Assembly: GCF_902806685.2 (NCBI RefSeq)
Contig: NC_048554.1
Span: forward strand, 13,578,001 to 13,642,000
Reading direction: 5' to 3'
From: Maniola hyperantus
Lineage: Eukaryota > Arthropoda > Insecta > Lepidoptera > Nymphalidae
DNA length: 64,000 bases
Below the pieces are notes generated by a model that worked only from the letters and a program-made list of their open reading frames with translations, made no database searches and was not told the origin of the DNA. Within the stretch, counting starts at the first letter, position 1, and the number at the start of each line of letters is the position of its first letter. Below are positions 1 through 10,949 of this stretch, piece by piece. Both the position numbers and the translations under genes were made by a program.

Positions 1-240
1 ATTTCAAATGATCCATTTTTGCATTGAACTGAGGAGCTTTTGGGAAAAGAAGTTGCCCTTTTAAGTGAATGATATTATTGCCGGTGAAGAAGATCACAAA
101 GACATTCAAATTAAAGATAATCGGATGAGTGAACCTATTTGATGATTGGGAGACATCTTTATAGAAATAAATTATGATCATATTACTAAACTAGCAGTTC
201 TGTAGGAAATTTTGATTTCGTGGTAAAAAGTATCCTATTA
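1..240. other. AT-rich sequence, nothing recognised
   Basis: No long open frame, tandem repeat or familiar repeat family is visible before the SINE that begins at 241. Confidence 0.5.
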
Positions 241-406
241 GAGCCTCGATAGCTCAACGGTTAAACGAGCGGACTGATAACCGTACGGTCACCGGTTCAA
301 ACCCCACCCGTTGCACGATTGTCATACCTACCTACTCTTAGCACAAGCTTTACGCTTAATTAAATTAGTCAGCATGATAAACTTAGCTTATATTCTTTAA
401 AAAATA
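241..406 (+). mobile_element. tRNA-derived SINE, family 2
   Basis: The head resembles a tRNA gene. It has an A-box-like 'tagctcaacggttaaa' and a B-box-like 'ggttcaaaccc', followed by a non-tRNA body with 'agcacaagctttacgctt'. A second copy at 61932-62115 matches along its length, and a decayed third lies near 31650. It is a polymerase III-type retroposon rather than a working tRNA, since the acceptor and anticodon stems do not pair convincingly. Confidence 0.75.
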
Positions 407-531
407 CCGTCTTCAGGATTATGTTATCTCTGTCTCGAATTTCATCAAGACAGACCGATATTTTTGCATTTATAATCACGATCCACTCATTGCTTGCCCA
501 CTTCTGAGCACTCTCAGAATGGGAAGTAATT

Positions 532-715
532 ATGCCATAGTCCGCCACGCTGGCCATGTGCAAATTGCCAGACTTCACACACTTTTGAGAACATTATGGA
601 GAACTTTATGCTATTGAAGTGACCTCACAATATTTTCATCACCGTTATGGCAAGTGATATTAATTGCTTTAACGATGAAGGAAAGCATGTGCATGCAAAA
701 TGCATCCCATCCGTC
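532..715 (-). mobile_element. Metulj-like SINE, body fragment
   Basis: Read on the minus strand this carries the shared SINE body ('aacgatgaaggaaa', 'cataatgttctcaaaagtg', 'ctggccatgtgc' analogues). The tRNA-like head and GAT tail are missing, so it is an old truncated copy. Confidence 0.6.
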
Positions 716-828
716 CTGATGAAATTCCTGTCAGTTACAATAGAATAGAAATAATTTTGTTTTAATAACTTTTACAAGTACTTTTGAATCATCAAATGCA
801 CCACTAGTTCGGAATGCCTTTCCTATCC

Positions 829-970
829 TCCACGATGTTCTCAAAGGTGTGTTAAATCTGCCAAACCGCACTGGTCCAGCTTGGTGGACTAAGCCCTTAA
901 TTCTGAAAGGAGACCTGTGCTCAGTAGAGGGCCAGCGATATGTTGATCGTGATGATGATGATGATGATAT
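829..970 (+). mobile_element. Metulj-like SINE, 3' part
   Basis: The 3' half of the common SINE is recognised by 'gttctcaaaggtgtgtt', 'ggagacctgtgctcagtag' and a terminal (GAT)n run at 948-969. It is truncated 5'. The same 3' end occurs at about a dozen places in the window. Confidence 0.7.
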
Positions 971-1299
971 ATTTAGTAATCGTTCATGTCTCAAAAACTT
1001 TGCTCGTTGTCAGCTGCGAGCATCGTACCGTAACAGCGCGCAATCATCAACACCCTCGACATGGTGTCCCCCGGGCCCCGGGCCCGGCCTGTCCCCCGGC
1101 GTCAAACAGCTGACTCACGAGTCACGAGCGACGAGTCTATCGAGGGTACTAATTACGTGACAGGTGTCCCCCGGGCCCCGGCGTGACACGCCTCGTCATA
1201 CTCGACATATAGCCGACAACTGCCACTTCACGATAGCCGTGACTTGCTATGTACAGCTACTTAAATATTTATTTTGTACGCATTCTCAAGATGCATTGC
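971..1299. other. GC-rich stretch with a short direct repeat
   Basis: The motif 'gtgtcccccgggccccgg' occurs at about 1063 and again at about 1163, roughly 100 bp apart. No open frame with gene-like features and no recognised element is seen. Confidence 0.5.
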
Positions 1300-1425
1300 C
1301 CTTGACTGTGATCACACCTGGTGGTAAGTGATGATGTAGTCTAAGGTGGAAGCGGGTTAACTTGGAAGGGATACGGCAGGTTTTTACTCAATCCACAGTC
1401 CCTTATCGGTTTCTACACTACATTG
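1300..1425 (-). mobile_element. SINE family 3, 3' fragment
   Basis: On the minus strand it matches the 3' region of the full copy at 3148-3490 (the part complementary to 'ggtaagtgatgatgtagtct' and 'gaagcgggttaac'). Head and tail are missing. Confidence 0.6.
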
Positions 1426-1450
1426 TATTTATTTTTTAATTTATTTATAA

Positions 1451-1622
1451 CTAGCTGATGCGCGCGACTTCGTTCGCGTGAAATTAGGGTTATAAAAATC
1501 TCGTGGGAACTCTTTGATTTTCTGGAATAAAAAGTAGCCTATGTCACTCTCCAATTACTATACCCATGCAAAAAATCACGTCGCTCCGTTGATTGAAGGA
1601 CAAACCAACAAACAAACACATA
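1451..1622 (-). mobile_element. Lep1-type Helitron-like repeat
   Basis: The end reads 'ctagctgatgcgcgcgactt', the reverse complement of the CGCGGGCATCAGCTAG-type terminus of lepidopteran Lep1 non-autonomous Helitron-like elements. The internal 'aaaaagtagcctatgtcact' is also typical. It has no coding capacity. Confidence 0.65.
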
Positions 1623-1792
1623 GCTAGCTAGCTAGTAAGTACATACATTTATGAAACCTGAAAACATCTTATTTAGGCAGTCAAGGAATTACTTCTAACT
1701 ATCATAGATTTAAACCGGGAATAGTTAAATAGTCTAGCTAGATTCATGTAAGCCCTGTATTAAACAGGAGCGGCTTAAGATCGCACGTGTAC

Positions 1793-1857
1793 GGTGTAGG
1801 GTGTAGGGTGTAGGGTGTAGGGTGTAGGGTGTAGGGTGTAGGGTGTAGGGTGTAGGG
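1793..1857 (+). repeat. 7-bp microsatellite (ggtgtag)n
   Basis: About nine head-to-tail copies of ggtgtag without variation. It differs from the insect telomere repeat TTAGG. Confidence 0.95.
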
Positions 1858-1996
1858 ATCTCAAGTGTCAGGAGTCAGGAGTCAGGACACGGCGCAGACT
1901 AAGCTGTGCCTAAAATACTGCAGCTAAGCTCGTCTGGACTATTCCTGGCTTTTGCTGGATTTCCTATGTGATTATATTAACTACACTTATCACAGG

Positions 1997-2142
1997 CAGT
2001 GGCGTGCAGGTCATAGAAGCATAAATGCACTGCTTACCCCAGTTGTAATAGCTCAATGCATATTTTTCATTATGACCTGCAAGTGAACAGGCTCCTACTT
2101 AACTAGTGCCTACCCTGGCTTCAAACCCTGTGCACGCCACTG
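1997..2142 (+). mobile_element. hAT-type MITE, copy 1
   Basis: This 146-bp element begins 'cagtggcgtgca' and ends 'tgcacgccactg', perfect 12-bp terminal inverted repeats. It is flanked by an exact 8-bp duplication atcacagg (1989-1996 and 2143-2150). An 8-bp target duplication with CAGNG-type ends is the signature of hAT transposons. There is no coding capacity, so it depends on a transposase elsewhere. A sister copy lies at 4428-4572. Confidence 0.9.
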
Positions 2143-2220
2143 ATCACAGGTAAGGTCATAGGTGATGCTATATTAATGAAGTTTAATAAAGCCAGTAATC
2201 TAACAACCTCCAAGTAACAG

Positions 2221-3125
2221 AATTATCATATAAGATGATGCATGGGTCTTCGTCACCATGGATGTGAGTTAATTATCATATAAGATGACGCATGGGTCTT
2301 CGTCACCATGGATGTGAGTTAATTATCATATAAGATGACGCATGGGTCTTCGTCACCATGGATGTGAGTTAATTATCATATAAGATGATGCATGGGTCTT
2401 CGTCACCATGGATGTGAGTTAATTATCATATAAGATGACGCATGGGTCTTCGTCACCATGGATGTGAGTTAATTATCATATAAGATGACGCATGGGTCTT
2501 CGTCACCATGGATGTGAGTTAATTATCATATAAGATGATGCATGGGTCTTCGTCACCATGGATGTGAGTTAATTATCATATAAGATGACGCATGGGTCTT
2601 CGTCACCATGGATGTGAGTTAATTATCATATAAGATGATGCATGGGTCTTCGTCACCATGGATGTGAGTTAATTATCATATAAGATGATGCATGGGTCTT
2701 CGTCACCATGGATGTGAGTTAATTATCATATAAGATGACGCATGGGTCTTCGTCACCATGGATGTGAGTTAATTATCATATAAGATGATGCATGGGTCTT
2801 CGTCACCATGGATGTGAGTTAATTATCATATAAGATGACGCATGGGTCTTCGTCACCATGGATGTGAGTTAATTATCATATAAGATGATGCATGGGTCTT
2901 CGTCACCATGGATGTGAGTTAATTATCATATAAGATGACGCATGGGTCTTCGTCACCATGGATGTGAGTTAATTATCATATAAGATGATGCATGGGTCTT
3001 CGTCACCATGGATGTGAGTTAATTATCATATAAGATGACGCATGGGTCTTCGTCACCATGGATGTGAGTTAATTATCATATAAGATGATGCATGGGTCTT
3101 CGTCACCATGGATGTGAGTTAATTA
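2221..3125 (+). repeat. 50-bp minisatellite, 18 copies
   Basis: Eighteen exact-length 50-bp units fill 2221-3120, followed by the first five bases of a nineteenth. The only variation I see is one C/T site at unit position 19 (gatgatg versus gatgacg). In order the units read T C C T C C T C T T C T C T C T C T. Near-identity of all units implies recent expansion or ongoing homogenisation. It is not coding. Confidence 0.97.
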
Positions 3126-3147
3126 ACAATTCTGTAGAACTTCTTTA

Positions 3148-3490
3148 AGTTTTTTATTTTATTCAGATACAAGTTAGCTATTGACGGCAATCTCATCTGG
3201 TGCTAAGTGATGATGAAGTCTAAGATGGAAGCGGGTTAACCTTGAAGGGGTATGCTAATTGGTAGTTTTAATTAAACCCTTTGGTTTCTACACAGCATCG
3301 TACCGAAACGCTCAATCGCTTGGCGGCAGGGCTTTGCTGGTAGGGTGGTAACTAGCCACGGCCGAAACCTCCCATCAGACCAGACCAGAAATTTAGAAAT
3401 TATCAAATTTCAATCCATGCCAGGAATTGAACCCGGGATCTCCCACTAATAAGACCACAGTGCTTACCACTGCCCCTATGGAGGTCGTCA
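3148..3490 (-). mobile_element. tRNA-derived SINE, family 3, near full length
   Basis: On the minus strand the head starts near 3490 with a tRNA-like block (A-box-like 'gcagtggtaagcactgtgg', B-box-like 'gggttcaattcc'). A body with 'ggccgtggctagttaccacc' follows, and the tail ends 'aacttgtatctgaataaaat'. The 22-bp array begins 30 bp beyond its head and the 50-bp array ends just past its tail. Partial copies lie at 1300, 35325, 39449, 47638, 48868 and 60877. Confidence 0.75.
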
Positions 3491-3520
3491 AAACAGAATA
3501 TTCTTGTTACTATTTTCTGT

Positions 3521-4035
3521 GGTTACAAACACTCTGTTCCGTGGTTACAAACACTCTGTTCCGTGGTTACAAACACTCTGTTCCGTGGTTACAAACACTC
3601 TGTTCCGTGGTTACAAACACTCTGTTCCGTGGTTACAAACACTCTGTTCCGTGGTTACAAACACTCTGTTCCGTGGTTACAAACACTCTGTTCCGTGGTT
3701 ACAAACACTCTGTTCCGTGGTTACAAACACTCTGTTCCGTGGTTACAAACACTCTGTTCCGTGGTTACAAACACTCTGTTCCGTGGTTACAAACACTCTG
3801 TTCCGTGGTTACAAACACTCTGTTCCGTGGTTACAAACACTCTGTTCCGTGGTTACAAACACTCTGTTCCGTGGTTACAAACACTCTGTTCCGTGGTTAC
3901 AAACACTCTGTTCCGTGGTTACAAACACTCTGTTCCGTGGTTACAAACACTCTGTTCCGTGGTTACAAACACTCTGTTCCGTGGTTACAAACACTCTGTT
4001 CCGTGGTTACAAACACTCTGTTCCGTGGTTACAAA
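3521..4035 (+). repeat. 22-bp minisatellite, 23 copies
   Basis: Twenty-three identical units of 'ggttacaaacactctgttcc' plus gt fill 3521-4026, then a partial unit. The unit has no stop codon in any forward frame and its length is not a multiple of three, so it yields three overlapping 160-220-codon open frames that cycle through the same 22 residues. These are by-products of the array, not genes. Confidence 0.97.
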
Positions 4036-4427
4036 AGTCTATTTGACTTTTACTTAACTTACTTCAACATCAACAATTTCGATTTGTAATGCATTTAAGT
4101 AGTATGAAATTAAATGGCTTTTTTATTTTATTATACAGATGTTATTCATAATTTCATTAATTAGTATTTTTATGTGGCATTTCATGAATGTGAGTGCAAC
4201 CACACTCGCTCACGTAATGAGGCGGCGTCGGTTCGTTACCCAATGTTATTATTTGCCTTATTTGCGTGGGACAGTTAACGAGATTACGCGGGACGGACGG
4301 ACGGACATGTCCGCATCGTCTGCGGCTCCGACGCGCCGCTCGTTTCATTATGAGTTCTTTAGTTCGTTACGTGAAATGGCACCCTGGAAGTTAGCAATGG
4401 TAATGTTGATCCCAGGGGATATGAAAC
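4036..4427. other. Sequence between array and MITE, nothing recognised
   Basis: A short open frame at 4139-4447 runs into the MITE and shows no domain or codon signature. A (gga)c-type run 'gggacggacggacggac' lies near 4290. Confidence 0.45.
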
Positions 4428-4572
4428 CAGTGGCGTGCAGGTCATAGAGGCATAAATGCACTGCTTACCCAGTTGTAACAGCTCAATGCATATTTTTCAT
4501 GATGACCTGCCAGTAAACAGGTTCCTACCTAACTAGTGCCTACCCTAGCTTCAAACCCTGTGCACGCCACTG
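4428..4572 (+). mobile_element. hAT-type MITE, copy 2
   Basis: A 145-bp sister of the element at 1997, with the same 'cagtggcgtgca' and 'tgcacgccactg' ends. It is flanked by a different exact 8-bp duplication, tatgaaac (4420-4427 and 4573-4580). Different target sites prove two independent insertions. Confidence 0.9.
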
Positions 4573-5433
4573 TATGAAACTGGTTTTAGGTTGATACCGC
4601 GGCCGGCGCGCGGCGTGGGCGGGGTGATCTCGCGACAGACGTAAATCTCGCGATCATTGCTGTCACACGCCCGACTAGAGAGAAGAAGAAGAGAGACAAC
4701 AAATGAACTGTCGCATTGCTACTGCTGTCACGTTGCTGTCGCTACTGCAACGTTTTACTACACTTGGAGATATTTGAGTAAGTAATTGCTGTTTCTTAAC
4801 GACTCTTGTCAGTAGAAACTTCTTTCTATACCAGTAGTAGAGTCAAAGACGGAGCATAAGAGATACTAACTGTATCATACTACATAAAACAAATAAATTT
4901 AGAATTTTGAGAAAAGCTCATAACTTAGTATGCAGTTTCCAAAGTCAATTGAAATTCATGGTGAGTTAGTATGTGCACAAAAAGGCAGCGTTCAGTATTG
5001 AGCCGATTCGGTCTCCCGCAGTGTTGGCACCTCTCCTGCTTGTTAGCATTGCAGCGAAGACACCGCGTCAGCCACAGAGAGGACACTGGCTTTATTGAAA
5101 ACAAGGAAAAGTTGCTCTTTCTACAAGACAGACCAAGCTTAATTTGTTATTATCCTCCAAAACAGACAAAGTATAGTACAACTTTAGCAAGAAAGTTGTG
5201 CGTATTGCTCGCTTGGTTACTAATTGCTTTTCCTGCATGTTTAGTGGTAGGAGTGGGAATATAAGTTTTATAAAGCAATGTGTCATTTCTTGTTTAAAGA
5301 GCTGCATTGAAATATGAACTTCCGAAAGTAGTTTCGATAACTGCAACTTGTCGCTACTAGATGGCATTAATAGTTGCTTGAGTACTGAATAAAAATACAA
5401 TCTCCTGCACTTGACAGTAGGTTAACCGTGCCT
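4573..5433. other. Unannotated sequence
   Basis: Contains a purine-rich patch (4675-4700) and open frames under 105 codons with no recognisable protein features. Nothing supports a gene. Confidence 0.4.
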
Positions 5434-5740
5434 TAGTAGTCAAAGGTGCTTAGAGAGCGTCACCCAAGGGTGACGAAGGTTTGAATCCTACCGGTTCCGC
5501 AAACTTTGATATGTATTAAAAATTATTTAAATATCACTTACTTTTATGGTGAAGGAAAATTCGTGAGGAAGCTTACTATAAAGAAACGTACTATAAAGCC
5601 TAAAATTCTCCATAATGTCCTCAAGGGTGTGTGAAGTCTGCCGATCTACACTTTGTCAGCGTGTGGCCAAATCCTTTTCATTCTTAGAGGAGATCCGTGC
5701 TCATTGGTGAGCTGGAGATACGCCGATGCTAACAAAATAT
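5434..5740 (+). mobile_element. Metulj-like SINE, degenerate full-length copy
   Basis: The head keeps a B-box-like 'ggtttgaatcct'. The body carries 'tggtgaaggaaaattcgtga', 'ttctccataatgtcctcaa' and 'gaggagatccgtgctcatt'. An extra block around 5570-5600 repeats 'actataaag'. Confidence 0.65.
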
Positions 5741-6407
5741 AAATCAGGTCCACGCTCAAGCCTTAGAAGTTTCACTTCAGAAACAAATACAAGAGTGTAC
5801 CTACCTACATTAATAGTATGTATAGTATGTATGTAAGTATAAGACTACAGAGGAATGTGCAGTGCTCAGACAAGCCGCCAAGCGCTTACGAGCACGAAGA
5901 AACCAATACTGTGTTTTTTCTGTTTGTGTGGAAAAAAAATAAAAAATAAAAAAAATTAGCCGCTCTACATTGGTAGGGCAGGTCTGCGTCGCACACGCAT
6001 GTCTGCGCTGCTCGCACATACATCACGGCGCTGGCACGCCTGCTGTCTCGTCTACAGTCTACACGCCACTTTATTTGTTGTTTCGCCAAATCTACTGCGG
6101 CGGGAATCGTCTTTAACATGTTCCATTCTTATTTACCGTCCTTAGTTGAGAAACAAAATCTTTAAATAAAAAGAAAAGTCGTGCCCCCCGATTAATTGTG
6201 TAAGAAAAACGTATTCATCGTTATCGTAATCGTTAAAAAAATTTGCCCTTTGATTGGTTGATTCGCTGTTTACATGTTTTCACAGCCAATCAAAGGGCAG
6301 AATTTGTGTGACTGGCTGATCCATCAATGCAAAGAATACACCGTTGGCATTATGGCGAAGTGCGACTTATGGACTCGCGCACCGAAAGTTCCGCGCTTTG
6401 AAAGGAT
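5741..6407. other. Unannotated sequence with a 14-bp inverted repeat
   Basis: The arms 'tgccctttgattgg' (6244-6257) and 'ccaatcaaagggca' (6286-6299) are exact inverse complements around a 28-nt loop. The rest is unique AT-rich DNA with no gene. Confidence 0.55.
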
Positions 6408-6520
6408 ACATCATCATGATCAACCCATCATCGGTTCACTACAGAGCACGGATCTCCTCTCAGAGTGAGAAGGGTTTTGGCCATAGTCTACCACGCTGGC
6501 CATGTGCGGATTGGTAGACA
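6408..6520 (-). mobile_element. Metulj-like SINE, 3' part
   Basis: Reads on the minus strand through 'ggccatagtctaccacgctg' analogues to the '...gatccgtgctctgtagtg' end and a short ATGATG tail complement at 6411-6420. Confidence 0.65.
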
Positions 6521-7905
6521 AAAGGATATAAGGACAAAAGGAAAGGACACATATTTCAAATTATATTGTTGCTTATGTTATCTCTATAACTGGATTGGAT
6601 TGGATTGGTACTATAAATTAACAATTTTCAGATTATTTCGTTTACGTGCGTTGTTTGTTGGCAACTTTCACGATTCTTTATTCCGCGAGAAGATCCATAG
6701 GAAGAACCCTTACATAAAGAATGATTTATATTTTGTGAGTGTCAAAAAGATCACATAAATGGTAATATTTTTGATTGCGTTGACTTATAGCTTGATTTTT
6801 TACAGCTCAAAGGTATTTAAGCGTTATTAATATATTAATTTCAATTTGACGCTTCCACACGTTACTGAGTAGAGGGTCTTGATATACAGACATACGGACA
6901 ACGAAGTGACCCTATATACTATATAGGTATGGGTTCCTTTTATCTTTTGAGGTAGGAATCCTAAAAATAGAATTTAGAAAGTTGATAGAGTACTCCAAAC
7001 GTTGCCGTAGACAGTTAACGACGTCCTTTGTTAGCGACGGCGCGTCAAGTCGGGCGGCAGCACGAGTCTATCCATCACGAAGCGCCAAACAAATTTCCTT
7101 CACTTTCCATCGCAGGCGGAGCACTCACTATCTGGGTTTTTATACTGTCCGATCCGATATATGTAGGAATATGTCTTATAAATCGTGCCCAAAAGATCGG
7201 TAAAGTCTATAAAATTTGTACCTAATGATTCATTAATGAATTTTCTCCAGCGGTTAACTAAATGCAACACACTTTAACCTAAATATTTGCCTTCGTTGTC
7301 GTCTAGTGATCTTAGCGCATGGAATTTAACAGCTGGAAAAAACTCCCTTTTGATTCGTTTTATAACACTAGTCTAGCTAATAGTATCCTATCTATGGTGA
7401 ATACTTGAGCTTTCTGTGACCAAGTTGCCATTCTGACATGTTAGGACCTGAACTTATATCGTTTCTTGAACCTGTCATGTATATCCATGATTGCTACATC
7501 AGCTTCGCAATTCTATAAGCTACACCTGCCTTCTTCTGGTCTGTCGGATAAGCACAATTCTGATTTGATCACGTAAACTCAATATTGGGTGGTATTTCAG
7601 GTAAACAATTCGCGATTCACTACATGCTATTTTATTCGGCAGCGTATCAGAAAAAGAAAATTTGATATCGTATCGTGTATTGAAAAACGCTTTAGGCTTC
7701 ACTCTCCGCTTCTGTGCATTTACAACCTCACCTGCTACTTTACAACTTCACTTTCCACCGTCCCTATCGCTTGTTGATAAAGTTTAAAGTTCTGTAATCA
7801 AGTGTAAGATGTAAGGTTGTATAACTTAACTCATTACACACAGAACTATGGGCCGCGATCGCCCCTCGTTACACGGATTCCGCCACAATACAAAATCGAT
7901 GATTG
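6521..7905. other. Mostly unique sequence; one decayed repeat piece
   Basis: Around 6885-6970 a fragment ('cagacatacggacaacgaag', 'ggttcctttt') matches a dispersed lepidopteran repeat also seen near 9415-9490 in the opposite sense. No gene is supported. Confidence 0.4.
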
Positions 7906-7969
7906 TTCAACTTGTCGACTGTCGACTGTCGACTGTCGACTGTCGACTGTCGACTGTCGACTGTCGACT
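7906..7969 (+). repeat. 7-bp microsatellite (gtcgact)n
   Basis: About nine copies of gtcgact in a row. The unit contains the SalI-type palindrome gtcgac. Confidence 0.95.
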
Positions 7970-8303
7970 GTTGAGGTGGTGTGGGCTTTTTGCCAAGGAA
8001 TCGGAGAGAGCGTCTAATAGCGGATCGTTTCCTCGTCTTCGTGTGATTGCAAATGGCTGGGGGTTTGAATGCGGATACCTCATTTGGCAATTTTCCTTCC
8101 TTTTTATCCTTATTTTTTTCTAGTAGTTGCTTAGTTAACTCACTCTCACAGGATGTTTTATATACTTGTACTTCTAGATTAAAGAAAATCTATAGTTGGC
8201 CGTGCCTACTATAATTTGCAATTAACTAATAAGATAATTATTGTTGTTTCGATTGCTGTGTATTTTTCAGAATAAAATCTTCTTAATAATAAAATTCTTT
8301 TCA
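7970..8303. other. Unannotated sequence
   Basis: Nothing beyond short open frames that read through the neighbouring microsatellite. Confidence 0.4.
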
Positions 8304-8363
8304 TACTGAGAGGAGACCCGTGCTCTGTAGTGAGCCGGCTATGTGTTGCGATGATGATGCGTG
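8304..8363 (+). mobile_element. Metulj-like SINE, 3' end only
   Basis: Only the terminal 'gaggagacccgtgctctgta' and 'gtgagccggctatg' blocks with a short GATGATG tail remain. Confidence 0.6.
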
Positions 8364-8394
8364 AAATTCTTTCAACTGACTGGCAGATGATGTA

Positions 8395-8578
8395 GGCTTA
8401 TTATCTATACTAATTATATTATATAGAGATAAAGTTTGTATGTTTGTTTGTAATATTTGAAATTCTTTCACCAGTTGCAAATGTTCATACTTCCTGATTG
8501 TATTATTAAACAAATTACAGATCCCTACAAAAATTGTACTTAATAAACTACCCGTGTGAAGACGGGACGGGTCGCTAG
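8395..8578 (+). mobile_element. Short dispersed repeat, probably Helitron-like
   Basis: Starts 'attatctatactaattata' and ends 'gggacgggtcgctagt', a CTAG-type terminus like other non-autonomous Helitron-like repeats of moths and butterflies. I recognise the style but not the family. Confidence 0.4.
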
Positions 8579-9030
8579 TGAGAAATAATTCTAGCTAAAT
8601 CAGAGAAAATGTATTTTCGTTCTCATTTGAATATTCGCGGAAAAAGTTAGTTAAAAGTTAAAATAATATGTAAAATACAAAAAAGATGTTCAGTGAAGGA
8701 AAAACTAAAGAGCTCATAATATTCGTATCTACAAGAAAACAAAGGACAGAGAAGTATCTCGTACGTCATTAACGTCGTACTAAGCTGCACTTCATTATCT
8801 TGATTATCCTAAAATCACTTCTCCCTCCCAGCATCCAGCATCCTAGTCTGCGAGCAGGCGGCGAGTAATTAGCGACAAGTAGCACATCCCGCAGTCTTGA
8901 GATAAACGCACAAAAAATGTAATTAACGAAATGAATGGCACTTTCTGAAGAGTGAGGAGACGAGCTCCTAATGAATTGGTTCGTACTTGAGGGTGCCTTC
9001 ACGATGGACTGCGCACTTTTATATTTTGTT
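8579..9030. other. Unannotated sequence
   Basis: No repeat family or open frame with gene features is visible. Confidence 0.4.
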
Positions 9031-9397
9031 AGAGTCAGCGCGCACCACGGTAAGGGGAGTTGCGGTGCGTTTTAAAATCCGTAAATTTTAATTTTAGAGC
9101 TAACGCGCACAACGGAAAATTTCCGTACGTTTTCCCCCCGAAAAATCTGTGAGCAACAAAACAGCATAGAAGTACGGGCGCACGGCGGATTTGATTTCGC
9201 ACCTAATTTTGATTTGATTAAAATTGGCGGATTTTAAAACGCATCATCGCAACTCACCGCATCGTGGTACGTGCTAGCCAAATACATAATATATCAAAAT
9301 CCGCAGTGGGCGCTCTCAAAGAAAGTTCTATAGTTCACAGATTTGGCGGAATAAAAACGAACGGAAATTTACAGTAAGTGCGCGCTAGCTCTTAGAC
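9031..9397. mobile_element. Interlocked inverted repeats (MITE-like)
   Basis: Two inverted-repeat pairs alternate. Pair 1 is 9031-9080 with 9229-9278 (shared core 'gcgttttaaaatcc'). Pair 2 is 9096-9130 with 9357-9395 (shared ends 'agagct', 'gcgcgcac', 'acggaaa'). Both left arms start with similar 'gag..a.cgcgcac' blocks, suggesting one family inserted twice or duplicated internally. No coding sequence. Confidence 0.6.
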
Positions 9398-9589
9398 GTT
9401 AAATATTAAACATTTTAGGGTTCCGTATCTCCAGAGAAAAAAAGGAACCCTTAAAGGATCACTTTGTTCTCATTTGTCTGTCAAGAGTCAAGACTCGTTC
9501 ATGGGAGTCAAAACCTATAGGGCACCTTAACCTAGAATCATGGGCAGGAAGAAATGTCTTATAGCACAAAGAAAGGGAAAAATCCGAAA

Positions 9590-9840
9590 TCCATCAGCCT
9601 GTTTGCGTCCACTGCTGGACATAGGCCTTTCCAAGAGCGCGCCAAATTGGCGCTGCTCATTAGAAGTAGTGCCCATACTGACCACGCTGGGCAGGCGGGT
9701 TGGTCAGCGCAGGGCTGTAGGCTATTTCGCACCAGTGACGCTGCTGCCCGTCTCTGGTCTGTATTATTTAAAGCCAAGCCATATGGAATGGTTATCCCGC
9801 CATTCTTCGGTCGTCATATCCTCGTCCGCTGATTCGCAGG
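9590..9840 (-). mobile_element. LINE 3'-end fragment, clade unresolved
   Basis: The phrase 'gtccactgctggacatagg' is the reverse complement of the widespread lepidopteran LINE 3' motif 'cctatgtccagcagtggac'. The remaining 250 bp fits a decayed non-LTR fragment. Short frames across it are broken. Confidence 0.5.
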
Positions 9841-9935
9841 GGGCACCACGTGCAGGTGAGGTTGACATTTGGGGTGCTAAGATGTTAGCGCACCCCCTTA
9901 CCCCCCAAAATCCGAAAACCATGACCGTATTGTTC

Positions 9936-10010
9936 TGAAAGGTGTGTAAAGTCTACCAATCCGCACATGGCCAGCGTGGTAGATTATGGCCAAAACCCTT
10001 CTCAAGGGTA
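9936..10010 (+). mobile_element. Metulj-like SINE, internal fragment
   Basis: Carries 'gaaaggtgtgtaaagtctac', 'ggccagcgtggtagattatg' and 'aacccttctc'. Both ends are missing. Confidence 0.6.
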
Positions 10011-10949
10011 AGATTTTAGTGGTCACATAATATATTTTAGCGTAGGGTCTTTTTCGGATTATGTACATTTCAAGAAAGCATTGTGTTTGCAAAAGCGTGC
10101 GAGTTCTGCCCTTCTTGCCCATGAAGAGATCCATGCTCGGTAATGACCCCGGAAAATCAAAGAGTTGTTCCCACAACATTTTAAAAACTAAAATCGCGAG
10201 GTCATCACGAACATCATGTTTTGTAAAAAAAAATAGGTATAAGGTGAGCCTAGTTCCAAAGCCGTACTTTTCCGTTTTGTTGAAAGTCAAACAATGTTGT
10301 AATTAGTGGTTTTGTGTCGGCTCGTTTGTTTCGGATTTAATCCCCCTGTAACCAAAGTCCGCGTCCTCGTTACTACAAAGAAATTGTCACTTTTCCTTAT
10401 TTTCCCGCGCTTTCCGGCGCTTTCCGGCCAGCGCAAGTATTTTATTTTCTGTTGCAGAATCTATTCAATTAAATCGCATTGCTTTACAGAGTAAGAGTAA
10501 AGGAGTAATTAGAAAGACTTTGCTTTTGTGTTTGTTTATTACTCTTTGATACTCCATATTTTTATTTCACTTCTACAGCTTACAAGTTTTTTATTTTTTT
10601 ATTTATACTTCCACTAGAATTAAGTAGATGATATCCGCGACAAGTTCGTAGTGAGTTTAAGTAAAAATCCTAAATTAGCCTACATCTATCTCTGGGATGC
10701 AAGCCATTTTTATTTTCCTTACCGAATTTCCTCAAAATCGATTATATGTACAGGTGGGCCGTGAAAAGACACACTTTCGCATTTTCAACATGTACAGACG
10801 GTGCTATTTATTTATCTATACATTATCATCTGCCTACTTAGTTCTTAGTTTAGTTATTTAAGTGTACTTTTTGACGACCCTTCTAATGCAATGGTTAGCG
10901 CTCTGAGTACGATTTGAGGCGGACAGAGTTTCAAGATGTACTTAACTAG
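10011..10949. other. Unannotated sequence
   Basis: No supported gene. A weak tRNA-like SINE-head remnant ('tgcaatggttagcgctctga') lies near 10886-10910. Confidence 0.35.

Noticed and set aside
241..316. Functional tRNA gene
   Set aside because: Box-like motifs are present but the cloverleaf stems do not pair well, and the same head with a shared non-tRNA body occurs at 61932, so it is a SINE.
1793..1857. Telomeric repeat
   Set aside because: The unit is ggtgtag, not the insect TTAGG, and the run is only 65 bp.
2221..4035. CRISPR array
   Set aside because: Units are contiguous with no unique spacers, and the sequence is from an animal genome.
4139..4447. 102-codon open frame
   Set aside because: It reads into the hAT MITE and overlaps an opposing frame; no protein features.
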